Origin: Streptomyces sp. WM6386
GTDB lineage: Bacteria; Actinomycetota; Actinomycetes; Streptomycetales; Streptomycetaceae
NCBI RefSeq assembly: GCF_000972385.1
Contig: NZ_JXTE01000035.1
Location: forward strand, 1 to 64,000
DNA length: 64,000 bases
Direction of reading: 5' to 3'
Position 1 is the stretch's first letter. The number at the start of each line of letters is the position of its first letter. The notes below the pieces were generated by a model. That model was given only the letters and a program-made list of their open reading frames with translations, was not told where the DNA came from and did no database searches. The position numbers were made by a program, and so were the translations under genes. Shown piece after piece: positions 27,034 to 35,579 of the stretch.

Positions 27034-27039
27034 GAGAAT
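27034..27039 (+). promoter_or_regulatory. Possible -10 box for a leaderless YqeY mRNA
   Basis: GAGAAT lies 7 nt before the ATG at 27047, and no Shine-Dalgarno is present. This spacing would place the transcript start at the start codon. The box differs from TANNNT at the first base, so support is moderate. Confidence 0.3.
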
Positions 27040-27046
27040 CAGTCAC

Positions 27047-27514
27047 ATGACCACCAAGCTCAAGTCGAAGCTGCAGGAAGACCTCACCGCCGCGATCAAG
27101 GAGCGCGACGAGCTCCGCTCCTCGACGCTGCGCATGACGCTCGCCGCGATCACCAAGGAGGAGGTCGCGGGCAAGGAGAAGCGCGAGCTCTCCGACGACG
27201 AGGTTCTCAAGGTGATCACCAAGGAGGCCAAGAAGCGCCGCGAGGCGGCCGACGCCTTCGCCGAGGGTGGTCGTGCCGAGTCGGCCGAGCGGGAGAAGGC
27301 GGAGGGCGAGCTCCTCGCCACGTACCTGCCCAAGCAGCTGTCCGACGAGGAGCTGACCGACATCGTCGCCCAGGCCGTCCAGGAGGCGAAGGCGGCGGGC
27401 GCCGAGGGGCCGCGGGCCATGGGCGCCGTCATGAAGATCGTGAACCCGAAGGTCGCGGGCCTGGCGGAGGGCGGCCGAGTCGCCGCCACCGTGAAGAAGC
27501 TGCTGGCCGGCTGA
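27047..27514 (+). CDS. GatB/YqeY domain protein
   Basis: The 155-residue all-helical protein is of the YqeY family, related to the tail domain of GatB. It opens with LKSKLQEDLTAAIKERDELR and STLRMTLAAI and ends with the family segment GPRAMGAVMKIVNPKVAG. A role in tRNA-dependent amidation or RNA binding is assumed from the GatB link but unproven. It converges on the PBP gene with a strong palindrome between them. Confidence 0.93.
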   Translation: MTTKLKSKLQEDLTAAIKERDELRSSTLRMTLAAITKEEVAGKEKRELSDDEVLKVITKEAKKRREAADAFAEGGRAESAEREKAEGELLATYLPKQLSDEELTDIVAQAVQEAKAAGAEGPRAMGAVMKIVNPKVAGLAEGGRVAATVKKLLAG

Positions 27515-27533
27515 CCGACCGCGCCGAACGGCG

Positions 27534-27587
27534 AACGGCCCCTTCACCGTCGTACAGAGATCTCTGTACGACGGTGAAGGGGCCGTT
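27534..27587. terminator. Perfect 54-nt palindrome, bidirectional terminator
   Basis: The sequence is a perfect palindrome with 27-bp arms and no spacer, centred on AGATCT. It lies between the convergent YqeY and PBP genes. As RNA it forms a very long hairpin in both directions; on the plus strand it is followed by TTCGTCT. Confidence 0.85.
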
Positions 27588-27598
27588 TCGTCTAGTGG

Positions 27599-29854
27599 CT
27601 AGCCGTTGCGGCCGCCGTTCCCGTTGTTGCCCTGGAACAGGTTCTCCGGGATCGAGAAGGTCGGGTTCGGGAAGGCCCCGCCGTCCGTGCCGCCGTTGTT
27701 CTGGCCGCCGTTGTCGTCGCCGTTGTCCCCGTCGCCGTTGCCGTTTCCGTTCCCATTGCCGTTCCCGTCGCCGCGGCCCGGGTTGTCTTCCGGGATGTCG
27801 ACGAAGTTGAACTGCGGGGCGTCCTTGCCCGCGAGGGCGCCGGTCATGGCGTCCTTCCAGATCGGGCCCGGGACCTTGCCGCCGTAGACGAGGTCGTTGT
27901 ACACGCCGCCGATCGTGATGTTCTTCATCTCGACCTTCTGGGAGGCGCTGCCGACCCAGACCGCGCCCGACAGGTTCGGCGTGTAGCCGACGAACCAGGC
28001 GTTCTTGCGGGAGTCCGTCGTACCCGTCTTACCGGCGTTGTCACGGTCGGAGAGGCCCGCCGTCTGGCCGGTACCGGAGTCGACCACGCCCTTGAGGAGC
28101 TGGTTGACGGTGTCCGCGGTCGTCTCGGACATGGCGCGCGAGCAGGTCGACTTGGGGACCTCCAGCGACTTCTGCTGCTGAGCGACCTTCTGGGTGATCG
28201 ACTCGATGGCGATCGGCGTGCAGTACATGCCGCGGGAGGCGAAGGCTGCGTACGCGGTCGCCATCGTCAGCGGGGAGATGCCCTTGGAACCCAGCGCGAT
28301 CGCGGGGACCTCGGGCAGCTTGTCGCCGTTGCCCTGCACGACCTGGAGCTTGTTGGTCATGTTGACCACGGGGCACAGACCGATGTCGGAGATCATCTGC
28401 ACGAAGTAGGTGTTGACCGACAGCTCCATCGCCTTGCGCAGGCGGTAGGGGCCCTTCTCCGACTCCGACTCGTTCTCCAGCTTCTCGCCGTTCAAGTTGA
28501 CCCACGGCTTGCTGTCACAGGTCTGGACGGGGCTCGGGTACTCCATCTGGTACGGCGACGAGTACTCCTGGTTGGCCGGCCGGCCCTCCTCCAGCGCGGC
28601 CGCCGCGACGAACGGCTTGAACGTCGAACCGGTCGGGAAGCCGTAGTTGGAGCCGCCCATGCCGTAGCCGACCGAGAAGTTGAGCTCGGTCTCGTTCTTG
28701 CCGTAGCCGTACGGCTTCGACTGGCCCATGCCGACGATCTTGCCGGTGCCGGGCTCGACGAGGGTGGCCGCGGCCGCGACCTTGTCCGACTTGTAGACGT
28801 GGTCCTTGAGCGAGGCCTGGACCGAGTCCTGCGCCTGCGGGTCGAGGGTGGTCTTGATCGTCAGACCGCCCTGGTTCCAGACCTTGGCGCGGTCCTCCTT
28901 GGTCTTGCCGAAGACCGGGTCGCTCTTGAAGACGGCCTCGACGTACTTGCAGAAGAAGCTGGCGCCCTTCACGGCGGTGATGCAGCCGTTCTTGGGCTGG
29001 CTGACCTTCAGGCCGAGCTTCTCCTCCTGGGCCTTGGCGGCTTCCGCGCGGGAGACGTCGCCGACCTCGGCCATGCGCTGGAGCACGATGTTGCGCCGCT
29101 TGGTGGCCTCGGCCTCGTCGTTGATCGGGTCGTACCGGCTCGGTGACTGGACGATGCCCGCGAGCAGCGCCGACTCGGCCAGCGTGAGGTCCTTGGCGGA
29201 CTTGGAGAAGTAGCGGTGGGCCGCGGCCTCGACGCCGTAGGCCTGCTGGCCGAAGAACGTGATGTTCAGGTAGTTCTCGAGGATCTTCTTCTTGCCGAGC
29301 TCCTCCTCGACCTGAATCGCGTACTTCAGCTCCTTGATCTTGCGGCCGAGGGTCTGCTGGGTGGCCTGCGCGACCTTCGTCGGGTCGTCGCCGGCCTCCT
29401 CGACAAAGACGTTCTTCACGTACTGCTGGGTGAGCGTCGAGGCGCCTTCGGCGACCCCGCTGCTCTGGACGTTCTTGTTGAGCGCGCGCAGCACGCCCTT
29501 CAGGTCCACCGCGCCGTGCTTGTAGAAGCGCGAGTCCTCGATCGCGACGATCGCCTTCTGCATGTACGGCGCGACGTCCTTGAGCTCGACGACCGTGCGG
29601 TCGCGCGAGTACACCGTGGCGATCGTGCCGCCCTTGGCGTCCAGGATCGTGGTGCGCTGGCTCAGCGGCGGCGTCCTGAGGTTGGCCGGGAGCTCGTCGA
29701 AGCTCTCCACCGACCCCTTCGCCGCGAGACCGAGCGCACCGAAGGCGGGCAGCGCGATACCGGCCAGCACCGCACCCGAGAGCACGCTGACACCGAGGAA
29801 CTTGGCGGCCTGCTGGGCGGGGGACAGACCGCCACCGGAGCGCTTCTTCGACAT
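27599..29854 (-). CDS. Class A penicillin-binding protein
   Basis: The 751-residue bifunctional murein synthase has one N-terminal TM helix (about 18-45). A glycosyltransferase 51 domain follows, with the catalytic Glu in AIEDSRFYKHGAVD and motifs GASTLTQQYVKN and RKIKELKYAI. The transpeptidase domain has the serine in GSTFKPF, then SVN and KTGTT. The C-terminal tail is a low-complexity Gly/Asn/Asp run (about 700-735), probably an extracellular linker. It builds and cross-links peptidoglycan. In S. coelicolor a PBP gene is likewise next to wblA, as I recall. Confidence 0.96.
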   Translation of the reverse strand: MSKKRSGGGLSPAQQAAKFLGVSVLSGAVLAGIALPAFGALGLAAKGSVESFDELPANLRTPPLSQRTTILDAKGGTIATVYSRDRTVVELKDVAPYMQKAIVAIEDSRFYKHGAVDLKGVLRALNKNVQSSGVAEGASTLTQQYVKNVFVEEAGDDPTKVAQATQQTLGRKIKELKYAIQVEEELGKKKILENYLNITFFGQQAYGVEAAAHRYFSKSAKDLTLAESALLAGIVQSPSRYDPINDEAEATKRRNIVLQRMAEVGDVSRAEAAKAQEEKLGLKVSQPKNGCITAVKGASFFCKYVEAVFKSDPVFGKTKEDRAKVWNQGGLTIKTTLDPQAQDSVQASLKDHVYKSDKVAAAATLVEPGTGKIVGMGQSKPYGYGKNETELNFSVGYGMGGSNYGFPTGSTFKPFVAAAALEEGRPANQEYSSPYQMEYPSPVQTCDSKPWVNLNGEKLENESESEKGPYRLRKAMELSVNTYFVQMISDIGLCPVVNMTNKLQVVQGNGDKLPEVPAIALGSKGISPLTMATAYAAFASRGMYCTPIAIESITQKVAQQQKSLEVPKSTCSRAMSETTADTVNQLLKGVVDSGTGQTAGLSDRDNAGKTGTTDSRKNAWFVGYTPNLSGAVWVGSASQKVEMKNITIGGVYNDLVYGGKVPGPIWKDAMTGALAGKDAPQFNFVDIPEDNPGRGDGNGNGNGNGNGDGDNGDDNGGQNNGGTDGGAFPNPTFSIPENLFQGNNGNGGRNG

Positions 29855-30368
29855 GGGGGCAGCCTAATCCGTACTCATGAGCGTTCGGAGGGAGCGCTTG
29901 CTCCTCGGGATGTTCGGCAGGCCCGCCGGGGTGTTCGGCATGCTCTTCGAGCGCATGGCAAAGAGAGCGCCTACCTTCTCATTCGCCGGACACGCGCGCA
30001 GGCCTTGGCCTAAGCTGCTCTCAACTGTCACAGCAGTGCGGCCACGTATCAATACGTCCGGCGACCCCGAATCGTTCCGGAGGTTCCCCAACTTTTTGAT
30101 GGGGACGTGTCCGAATCCGCCTTGTGTGTCACCTGGTGCCCGTTGTGACTCAACTGAACTGTCCCGCTTTGCCGGGATGATCACGCATGTCGCCAGCTCA
30201 CTCCCCCGGGTGATCTGCCGCTTACGCATAGTCCGTTCGGGCCATTCAAGATTGGGCCCGAAGGGGGTGTTGCGCTGTGCCCACCTTCCGTAACGTCCTC
30301 AACTGGCGGCGGTGAATATGCCGCTGCCGCCGTGGGGGAGCCTCGATTCGGGAGAGGACGGCGCCGGT
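29855..30368. other. Long divergent region between PBP and wblA
   Basis: About 510 nt hold no convincing gene. The region has lower GC than its surroundings and contains a hairpin TCCCCA-N9-TGGGGA at 30085-30105. A second small stem, TCCCG/CGGGA, lies near 30162-30178. It should contain the promoters of both genes. A long regulated leader suits wblA, a developmental regulator. Confidence 0.5.
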
Positions 30369-30707
30369 ATGGGCTGGGTAACCGACTGGAGTGCGCAGGC
30401 GGCCTGCCGCACTACCGATCCAGATGAGCTGTTCGTTCAAGGAGCAGCGCAGAACAGGGCCAAGGCGGTGTGCACCGGATGCCCGGTGCGTACGGAGTGC
30501 CTGGCCGACGCGCTCGACAACCGCGTCGAGTTCGGCGTGTGGGGAGGCATGACGGAGCGGGAACGCCGTGCGCTGCTGCGCAGGCGGCCCACCGTGACCT
30601 CCTGGCGCCGGCTCTTGGAGACCGCGCGTACGGAGTACGAGCGAGGGGTCGGCATTCTGCCCCTCGACGACGATGAGGTGTACGAGCACTACGCGGCGGT
30701 GAGCTGA
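30369..30707 (+). CDS. wblA: WhiB-like [4Fe-4S] regulator WblA
   Basis: The 112-residue protein begins MGWVTDWSAQAACRTTDPDE and has the four WhiB cysteines (13, 35, 38, 44; spacing C-x21-C-x2-C-x5-C) and the turn GVWGGMTERERR. This is the sequence pattern of WblA, the Streptomyces regulator that promotes sporulation and represses antibiotic production. The ATG at 30369 has GGAGAGGA about 10 nt upstream and gives the expected length. An in-frame GTG at 30312 would add 19 residues. It lies between the PBP and ArsA-like genes. Confidence 0.93.
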   Translation: MGWVTDWSAQAACRTTDPDELFVQGAAQNRAKAVCTGCPVRTECLADALDNRVEFGVWGGMTERERRALLRRRPTVTSWRRLLETARTEYERGVGILPLDDDEVYEHYAAVS

Positions 30708-30739
30708 GGGCGAGACCCCTGGGGACCCGTCCGCGTGGC

Positions 30740-32068
30740 TCAGCCGTCCGCGGTCTCGGGCAGCTCCGGCCGACCGGCCGCGAGCCGTGTTCCGATGTCT
30801 CGCAGCCCCGCGAGGTCGTGTACGTCGCCGGGCAGCGCGGCCACCTCTGCCACCGCCACTTCGGGGTGGAGCGCGGTGAAGCGGTCACGCGTGCGCTGCT
30901 CGCGGGAGAGCAGCCGCATACGCTCGGCATGCAGTCTCAACAGACCTGCGGTGAGTTGTTCGACGGTCCGGTCCGCGGCGGGGGAGCCTTCGGCGGACAC
31001 CGGAACGGATGCGTGGTCGGACGCGGAGGATTCTGAACTGCCGTCTGTGTCGGGAGAGTTACGAACTCCAGCTTTCCCGTCCTCCTGATCGACAATGCGG
31101 GACTCCTCAAGATTTTCCGCGGCGGCGAGTGCCCGCTCGGCCGACAGCCGGGCGGCGCCGCTGCCGTGGACCCGGTTGAGCACCAGTCCCGCGAGCGGCA
31201 TGTCCTCGGCGGCCAGCCGCTCCACGAAGTACGCGGCCTCCCGCAGCGCGTCCCGCTCCGGCGCCGCGACCACCAGGAACGCCGTGCCGGGCGCCTGGAG
31301 CAGCTTGTACGTCGCGTCCGCGCGCGTGCGGAAGCCGCCGAACATCGAGTCCATGGCGGACACGAAGGTCTGGACGTCCTTGAGGAGCTGCCCGCCGAGC
31401 AGCTTGCCGAGGGTGCCGGTCATCATCGACATTCCGACGTTCAGAAACTTCATCCCCGCGCGCCCGCCGAGCTTGGCCGGGGCGGTGAGCAGCCGGATCA
31501 GCTTGCCGTCGAGGAAGGACCCGAGCCGCTTGGGCGCGTCCAGGAAGTCCAGCGCGGACCGGGACGGCGGGGTGTCCACGACGATGAGGTCCCACTCGTC
31601 GCGGGCCCGCAGCTGGCCCAGCTTCTCCATCGCCATGTACTCCTGCGTGCCCGCGAAGCCCGCCGAGAGCGACTGGTAGAAGGGGTTGCCGAGAATCGCG
31701 GACGCCCGCTCGGGGTCCGCGTGCGCCTCGACGATCTCGTCGAAGGTGCGCTTCATGTCGAGCATCATCGCGTGCAGCTCGCCGTCGCCCTCGACGCCCT
31801 TCACACGGCGTGGGGTGTTGTCGAGGGAGTCGATGCCCATGGACTGGGCGAGCCGGCGGGCCGGGTCGATGGTCAGGACGACGACCTTCCGGCCGCGCTC
31901 GGCGGCCCTGAGGCCCAGCGCCGCCGCGGTCGTGGTCTTGCCGACGCCGCCCGAGCCGCAGCACACCACGATGCGTGTCGCCGGATCGTCGACCAGCGGA
32001 TCCAGGTCGAGCATGCGCGCGGGGGAGAGGCGGTGCTGCCTGGCCTGCCCCTCGACGTCCGGACTCAT
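30740..32068 (-). CDS. ArsA/GET3-like ATPase (second of pair)
   Basis: The 442-residue P-loop ATPase has deviant Walker A GSGGVGKTTTAAALGLRAAE, switch II-like VLTIDPARRLAQS and VDTPPSRSALDFLDAPKR. These are the marks of the ArsA/Get3 superfamily, which handles arsenite or tail-anchored proteins in other organisms. The C-terminal third is charged and low-complexity, including a Ser/Asp-rich stretch (about 340-370). It overlaps the upstream ATPase gene by ATGA. The pair next to wblA is conserved in Streptomyces. The substrate is unknown. Confidence 0.9.
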   Translation of the reverse strand: MSPDVEGQARQHRLSPARMLDLDPLVDDPATRIVVCCGSGGVGKTTTAAALGLRAAERGRKVVVLTIDPARRLAQSMGIDSLDNTPRRVKGVEGDGELHAMMLDMKRTFDEIVEAHADPERASAILGNPFYQSLSAGFAGTQEYMAMEKLGQLRARDEWDLIVVDTPPSRSALDFLDAPKRLGSFLDGKLIRLLTAPAKLGGRAGMKFLNVGMSMMTGTLGKLLGGQLLKDVQTFVSAMDSMFGGFRTRADATYKLLQAPGTAFLVVAAPERDALREAAYFVERLAAEDMPLAGLVLNRVHGSGAARLSAERALAAAENLEESRIVDQEDGKAGVRNSPDTDGSSESSASDHASVPVSAEGSPAADRTVEQLTAGLLRLHAERMRLLSREQRTRDRFTALHPEVAVAEVAALPGDVHDLAGLRDIGTRLAAGRPELPETADG

Positions 32069-33060
32069 GACATCCCCTGCTTCCGCAGTTCCGTGGCCAG
32101 CTCGTACAGACCCGCCAAATCCATGCCCTCGGCGAGCAGCGGCAGTTCGTGCAGCGGCAGGCCCAGTTCGCCGAGTACCGCGCGCTGTTCGTGCTCCAGC
32201 GCGTACCGCTCGGCGTACTCCTCGGCCTGGGCCAGGAGCGGGTCCACCAGCCGCTCGGCATGCCCGCCGCGCCGCGCCCCGCCGAGCCCGGCGGCGGACA
32301 GCGACTGTGCGAAGGAGGAACGAGTGGTGCCCCGGACGAGTTCCAACTCGTCCGCGTCCAACACCTCCGGACGCACCATGTTCACGATGATCCGCCCCAC
32401 CGGCAGCTTCGCCGCCCGCAGTTCGGCGATCCCGTCCGCGGTCTCCTGGACGGGCATCTCCTCCAGCAGCGTCACCAGGTGCACGGCCGTCTCCGACGAC
32501 TTCAGCACCCGCATCACCGCCTGTGCCTGATTGTGTATCGGCCCTATCTTCGCGAGCCCCGCCACCTCGTCGTTGACGTTGAGGAAGCGGGTGATGCGTC
32601 CGGTGGGGGGTGCGTCCATCACGACGTAGTCGTAGGCGAACCGCCCGGACTTCTCCTTGCGCCGCACCGCCTCGCACGCCTTGCCGGTCAGCAGGACGTC
32701 CCTGAGACCGGGCGCGACGGTGGTGGCGAAGTCGATGGCGCCGAGCTTCTTCAGGGCGCGTCCGGCTCCACCGAGTTTGTAGAACATCTGGAGGTAGTCC
32801 AGAAGGGCCAGTTCGGGATCGATGGCGAGGGCATACACCTCCCCGCCGCCCGGTGCGACCGCGATTTTTCTCTCCTCGTAGGGCAATGCCTCCGTCTCGA
32901 AGAGCTGTGCGATGCCCTGGCGGCCCTCGACCTCGACGAGAAGCGTGCGCTTCCCCTCGGTGGCCAGGGCCAGCGCGAGAGCCGCGGCCACCGTCGTCTT
33001 ACCGGTGCCGCCCTTGCCACTGACGACCTGGAGCCTGCTCACGTCTTCGAGCGTAACCAT
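32065..33060 (-). CDS. ArsA/GET3-like ATPase (first of pair)
   Basis: The 331-residue P-loop ATPase has GKGGTGKTTVAAALALALA and a switch region VMDAPPTGRITRFLNVND. It is encoded directly upstream of the other ArsA-like ATPase, overlapping by 4 nt. The two are probably partners in a heterodimer, as the two halves of ArsA are. The ATG at 33060 lacks a Shine-Dalgarno; the GTG seven codons in is an alternative. Confidence 0.9.
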   Translation of the reverse strand: MVTLEDVSRLQVVSGKGGTGKTTVAAALALALATEGKRTLLVEVEGRQGIAQLFETEALPYEERKIAVAPGGGEVYALAIDPELALLDYLQMFYKLGGAGRALKKLGAIDFATTVAPGLRDVLLTGKACEAVRRKEKSGRFAYDYVVMDAPPTGRITRFLNVNDEVAGLAKIGPIHNQAQAVMRVLKSSETAVHLVTLLEEMPVQETADGIAELRAAKLPVGRIIVNMVRPEVLDADELELVRGTTRSSFAQSLSAAGLGGARRGGHAERLVDPLLAQAEEYAERYALEHEQRAVLGELGLPLHELPLLAEGMDLAGLYELATELRKQGMS

Positions 33061-33156
33061 TCGATGCGGGTACCAACCGGCAGGCTGTGGATACTGCGCT
33101 TTTCCGGGGGGTGGCCCCCGGACCCCCAGGAGCTAAGCCTGTGTGTGGTCAGCGGC

Positions 33157-33162
33157 TAAAGT
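33157..33162 (+). promoter_or_regulatory. -10 box for a leaderless mRNA (DUF4177 gene)
   Basis: TAAAGT ends 7 nt before the ATG at 33170. No Shine-Dalgarno precedes that ATG, so transcription probably starts at or next to the A of the start codon. Confidence 0.5.
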
Positions 33163-33169
33163 CGGCCAC

Positions 33170-33328
33170 ATGACCAAGTGGGAATACGCAACCGTGCCGC
33201 TGCTCGTCCATGCCACGAAGCAGATTCTGGACACCTGGGGCGAGGACGGCTGGGAGCTCGTCCAGGTCGTGCCCGGGCCGAACAACCCCGAGCAGCTGGT
33301 GGCCTACCTGAAGCGGGAGAAGGCGTGA
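33170..33328 (+). CDS. DUF4177 domain small protein
   Basis: The 52-residue protein MTKWEYATVPLLVHATKQIL has the DUF4177 signature, with the central LDTWGEDGWELVQVVP. It is a compact beta-alpha-beta protein of unknown function. Its stop overlaps the RidA GTG (GTGA), so the two are co-translated. The start lacks a Shine-Dalgarno and has a -10 box at leaderless spacing. Confidence 0.88.
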   Translation: MTKWEYATVPLLVHATKQILDTWGEDGWELVQVVPGPNNPEQLVAYLKREKA

Positions 33329-33792
33329 GCGCGGTCGAGGCGAAGCTCGCCGAGCTCGGGCTGACGCTGCCGGAGGTCGTCCCGCCGCTGGCCGCGTACC
33401 AGCCGGCCGTGCAGTCGGGCGTGTACGTGTACACCTCGGGCCAGCTGCCGATGATCGAGGGCAAGCTCCCGGTCACCGGCAAGGTGGGCGCGGAGGTCAC
33501 CCCGGAGGAGGCCAAGGACCTGGCCCGCACCTGCGCGCTGAACGCGCTGGCGGCCGTCAAGTCGGTCGCCGGTGATCTGGACCGCGTCAAGCGTGTGGTG
33601 AAGGTCGTCGGGTTCGTGGCGTCGGCGTCGGACTTCACCGGCCAGCCGGGTGTCATCAACGGCGCGAGCGAGCTGCTGGGCGCGGTCCTCGGCGACAAGG
33701 GCGTCCACGCGCGCAGCGCGGTCGGGGTGGCGGTGCTGCCGCTGGACGCACCGGTGGAGGTCGAGGTCCAGGTGGAGCTCACCGAGGCATAG
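33325..33792 (+). CDS. RidA family protein
   Basis: The 155-residue protein is of the RidA/YjgF/UK114 family: PPLAAYQPAVQSGVYVYTSG and LPMIEGKLPVTGKVG at the N-terminus, ASDFTGQPGVINGASEL late. RidA members hydrolyse reactive enamines and imines released by PLP enzymes. This sequence lacks a clearly recognisable terminal arginine motif of the canonical imine deaminases (residue near GVAVLPLDAPVEVEVQ), so it may belong to a non-archetypal Rid subgroup. It is second in a DUF4177-RidA-Nudix-MBL run. Confidence 0.88.
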   Translation: MSAVEAKLAELGLTLPEVVPPLAAYQPAVQSGVYVYTSGQLPMIEGKLPVTGKVGAEVTPEEAKDLARTCALNALAAVKSVAGDLDRVKRVVKVVGFVASASDFTGQPGVINGASELLGAVLGDKGVHARSAVGVAVLPLDAPVEVEVQVELTEA

Positions 33793-33834
33793 CCGCACCT
33801 CCGGGCACCTCTCGAACATTCACGCACCACGGGA

Positions 33835-33840
33835 TAGCCT
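33835..33840 (+). promoter_or_regulatory. -10 box for a leaderless mRNA (Nudix gene)
   Basis: TAGCCT ends 6 nt before the ATG at 33847, which has no Shine-Dalgarno. This suggests a second promoter inside the DUF4177-RidA-Nudix-MBL run. Confidence 0.45.
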
Positions 33841-33846
33841 CCGCCC

Positions 33847-34716
33847 ATGGCGAATGGGCAGTGGTTTCCGCAGGACTGGCCGGAACGTATCCGTGCGCTC
33901 GCCGACGGCACGCTCACCCCGGTCGTCCCCAAGCGCGCGGCCACGGTCATGCTCCTCAAGGACACCGCCGCGGGTCCCGTCGTGCACATGCTGCGCAGAC
34001 GCGCCTCCATGGCCTTCGCCGGAGGCGCGTACGCGTATCCGGGCGGCGGCGTCGACCCTCGCGACGACGACCACCAGATCCGCTGGGCGGGCCCCACGCG
34101 CGCGTGGTGGGCCGAGCGGCTCGGCGTCGACGAGGCGCAGGCCCAGGCGATCGTCTGCGCGGCCGTACGTGAGACGTACGAGGAGGCGGGCGTCCTGCTC
34201 GCCGGGCCGGCCCCGGACTCGGTGGTCGGTGACACCACGGGTGCGGACTGGGAGGCGGACCGCGAGGCCCTGGTCGCGCGGGACGTGAGTTTCGCCGAGT
34301 TCCTGGAGCGTCGCGACCTGGTGCTGCGCTCGGACCTGCTGGGCGCCTGGACCCGCTGGATCACCCCGGAGTTCGAACCCCGCCGCTACGACACCTGGTT
34401 CTTCGTCGCCGCCCTCCCCGAGGGCCAGCGCACCCGCAACGCCTCCACGGAGGCGGACCGCACGGTGTGGATCGGCCCGGCCGAGGCGGCGGCCTCGTAC
34501 GACAAGGGCGAACTGCTGATGATGCCGCCCACGATCGCGACCCTGCGCCAGCTGGCGCCGTACGACACCGCGGACGAGGCCCTCAGGGACGCCCCCGCCC
34601 GCGACCTGACCCCCGTTCTGGCCCGGGCCCGCCTGGACGACGACGAGATCGTCCTGTCCTGGCCGGGGCACGACGAGTTCACCAAGCACATCCCGACCGG
34701 TGGAGCCCCCGCATGA
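33847..34716 (+). CDS. NUDIX hydrolase
   Basis: The 289-residue protein has the catalytic REx2EExG core in AAVRETYEEAGVLLAG. It is separated from the glycine-rich start of the box (AYAYPGGGVDPRD) by an insertion of about 40 residues, a layout seen in NUDT7/NUDT19-like enzymes. It should hydrolyse a nucleoside diphosphate-linked substrate with Mg2+. It overlaps the MBL gene by ATGA, so the products are likely linked in one pathway or repair process. Confidence 0.9.
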   Translation: MANGQWFPQDWPERIRALADGTLTPVVPKRAATVMLLKDTAAGPVVHMLRRRASMAFAGGAYAYPGGGVDPRDDDHQIRWAGPTRAWWAERLGVDEAQAQAIVCAAVRETYEEAGVLLAGPAPDSVVGDTTGADWEADREALVARDVSFAEFLERRDLVLRSDLLGAWTRWITPEFEPRRYDTWFFVAALPEGQRTRNASTEADRTVWIGPAEAAASYDKGELLMMPPTIATLRQLAPYDTADEALRDAPARDLTPVLARARLDDDEIVLSWPGHDEFTKHIPTGGAPA

Positions 34717-35543
34717 CGGACGCCGCAGCCCTTCCCGGCCAGCCGAGGGGCGGGGTGCTTTCCGGACCCGCCACCCCGAGGGCCGTCAACGTCCTCGCGC
34801 CCAACGCGTCCGCGATGACCCTGGACGGCACGAACACCTGGATCCTCGCCGAGCCCGACTCCGAGCTGGCCGTCGTGGTCGACCCCGGGCCGCTGCACGA
34901 GGGGCATCTGCGCAACGTCGTGGACACCGCAGAGAAGGCCGGCAAGCGCATCGCCCTGACCCTGCTGACGCACGGTCACCCGGACCATGCCGAGGGCGCC
35001 GTGCGGTTCGCCGAGCTCACGGGCACGAAGGTGCGGGCGCTGGACCCGGCGCTGCGGCTGGGCGACGAGGGGCTTGGCGCCGGGGACGTGGTCAGGGTCG
35101 GCGGCCTGGAGCTGAGGGTCGTGCCGACGCCGGGGCACACCTCGGACTCCCTGTGCTTCCATCTCCCGGCCGATCAGGCGGTCCTGACGGGTGACACGGT
35201 CCTGGGACGCGGTACGACGGTCGTGGCGCACCCTGACGGCCGCCTGGGCGACTATCTGGACTCCCTGAGGCGTCTGAGGTCCCTCACGGTCGACGACGGC
35301 GTCCACACCGTCCTCCCGGGCCATGGACCCGTCCTGGAGGACGCACAGGGGATGGTGGAGTTCTATCTCGCCCACCGCGCTCATCGGCTCGCCCAGGTGG
35401 AGACAGCCGTGGAGGACGGGTATGCGACGCCGGGCCAGGTCGTCGCGCACGTGTACGCGGACGTGGACCGGTCCCTGTGGCCGGCGGCGGAACTGTCGGT
35501 GCGGGCGCAGCTGGACTATCTGGAGGAGCACGGGCTGATCTAG
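34713..35543 (+). CDS. MBL-fold metallo-hydrolase (LACTB2-like)
   Basis: The 276-residue enzyme has the zinc-binding THGHPDHAEG, a further His in PTPGHTSDSLCF, Asp in TGDTVLGRG and final His in LPGHGPVLED. A C-terminal winged-helix-like extension (RLAQVETAVEDG, WPAAELSVRAQLDYLEE) follows. This is the layout of LACTB2/RNase-like MBL proteins. The partner Nudix gene overlaps it. The likely substrate, RNA or thioester, is not decided by sequence. Confidence 0.9.
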   Translation: MTDAAALPGQPRGGVLSGPATPRAVNVLAPNASAMTLDGTNTWILAEPDSELAVVVDPGPLHEGHLRNVVDTAEKAGKRIALTLLTHGHPDHAEGAVRFAELTGTKVRALDPALRLGDEGLGAGDVVRVGGLELRVVPTPGHTSDSLCFHLPADQAVLTGDTVLGRGTTVVAHPDGRLGDYLDSLRRLRSLTVDDGVHTVLPGHGPVLEDAQGMVEFYLAHRAHRLAQVETAVEDGYATPGQVVAHVYADVDRSLWPAAELSVRAQLDYLEEHGLI

Positions 35544-35579
35544 CGGGGCGGTCCGCTTCCGCGTCACGCGCGCGTACGC

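Noticed and set aside
33835..34716. The Nudix gene as part of a single four-gene mRNA only
   Set aside because: A -10 box at leaderless spacing suggests an additional promoter, so a strict single operon was not claimed.
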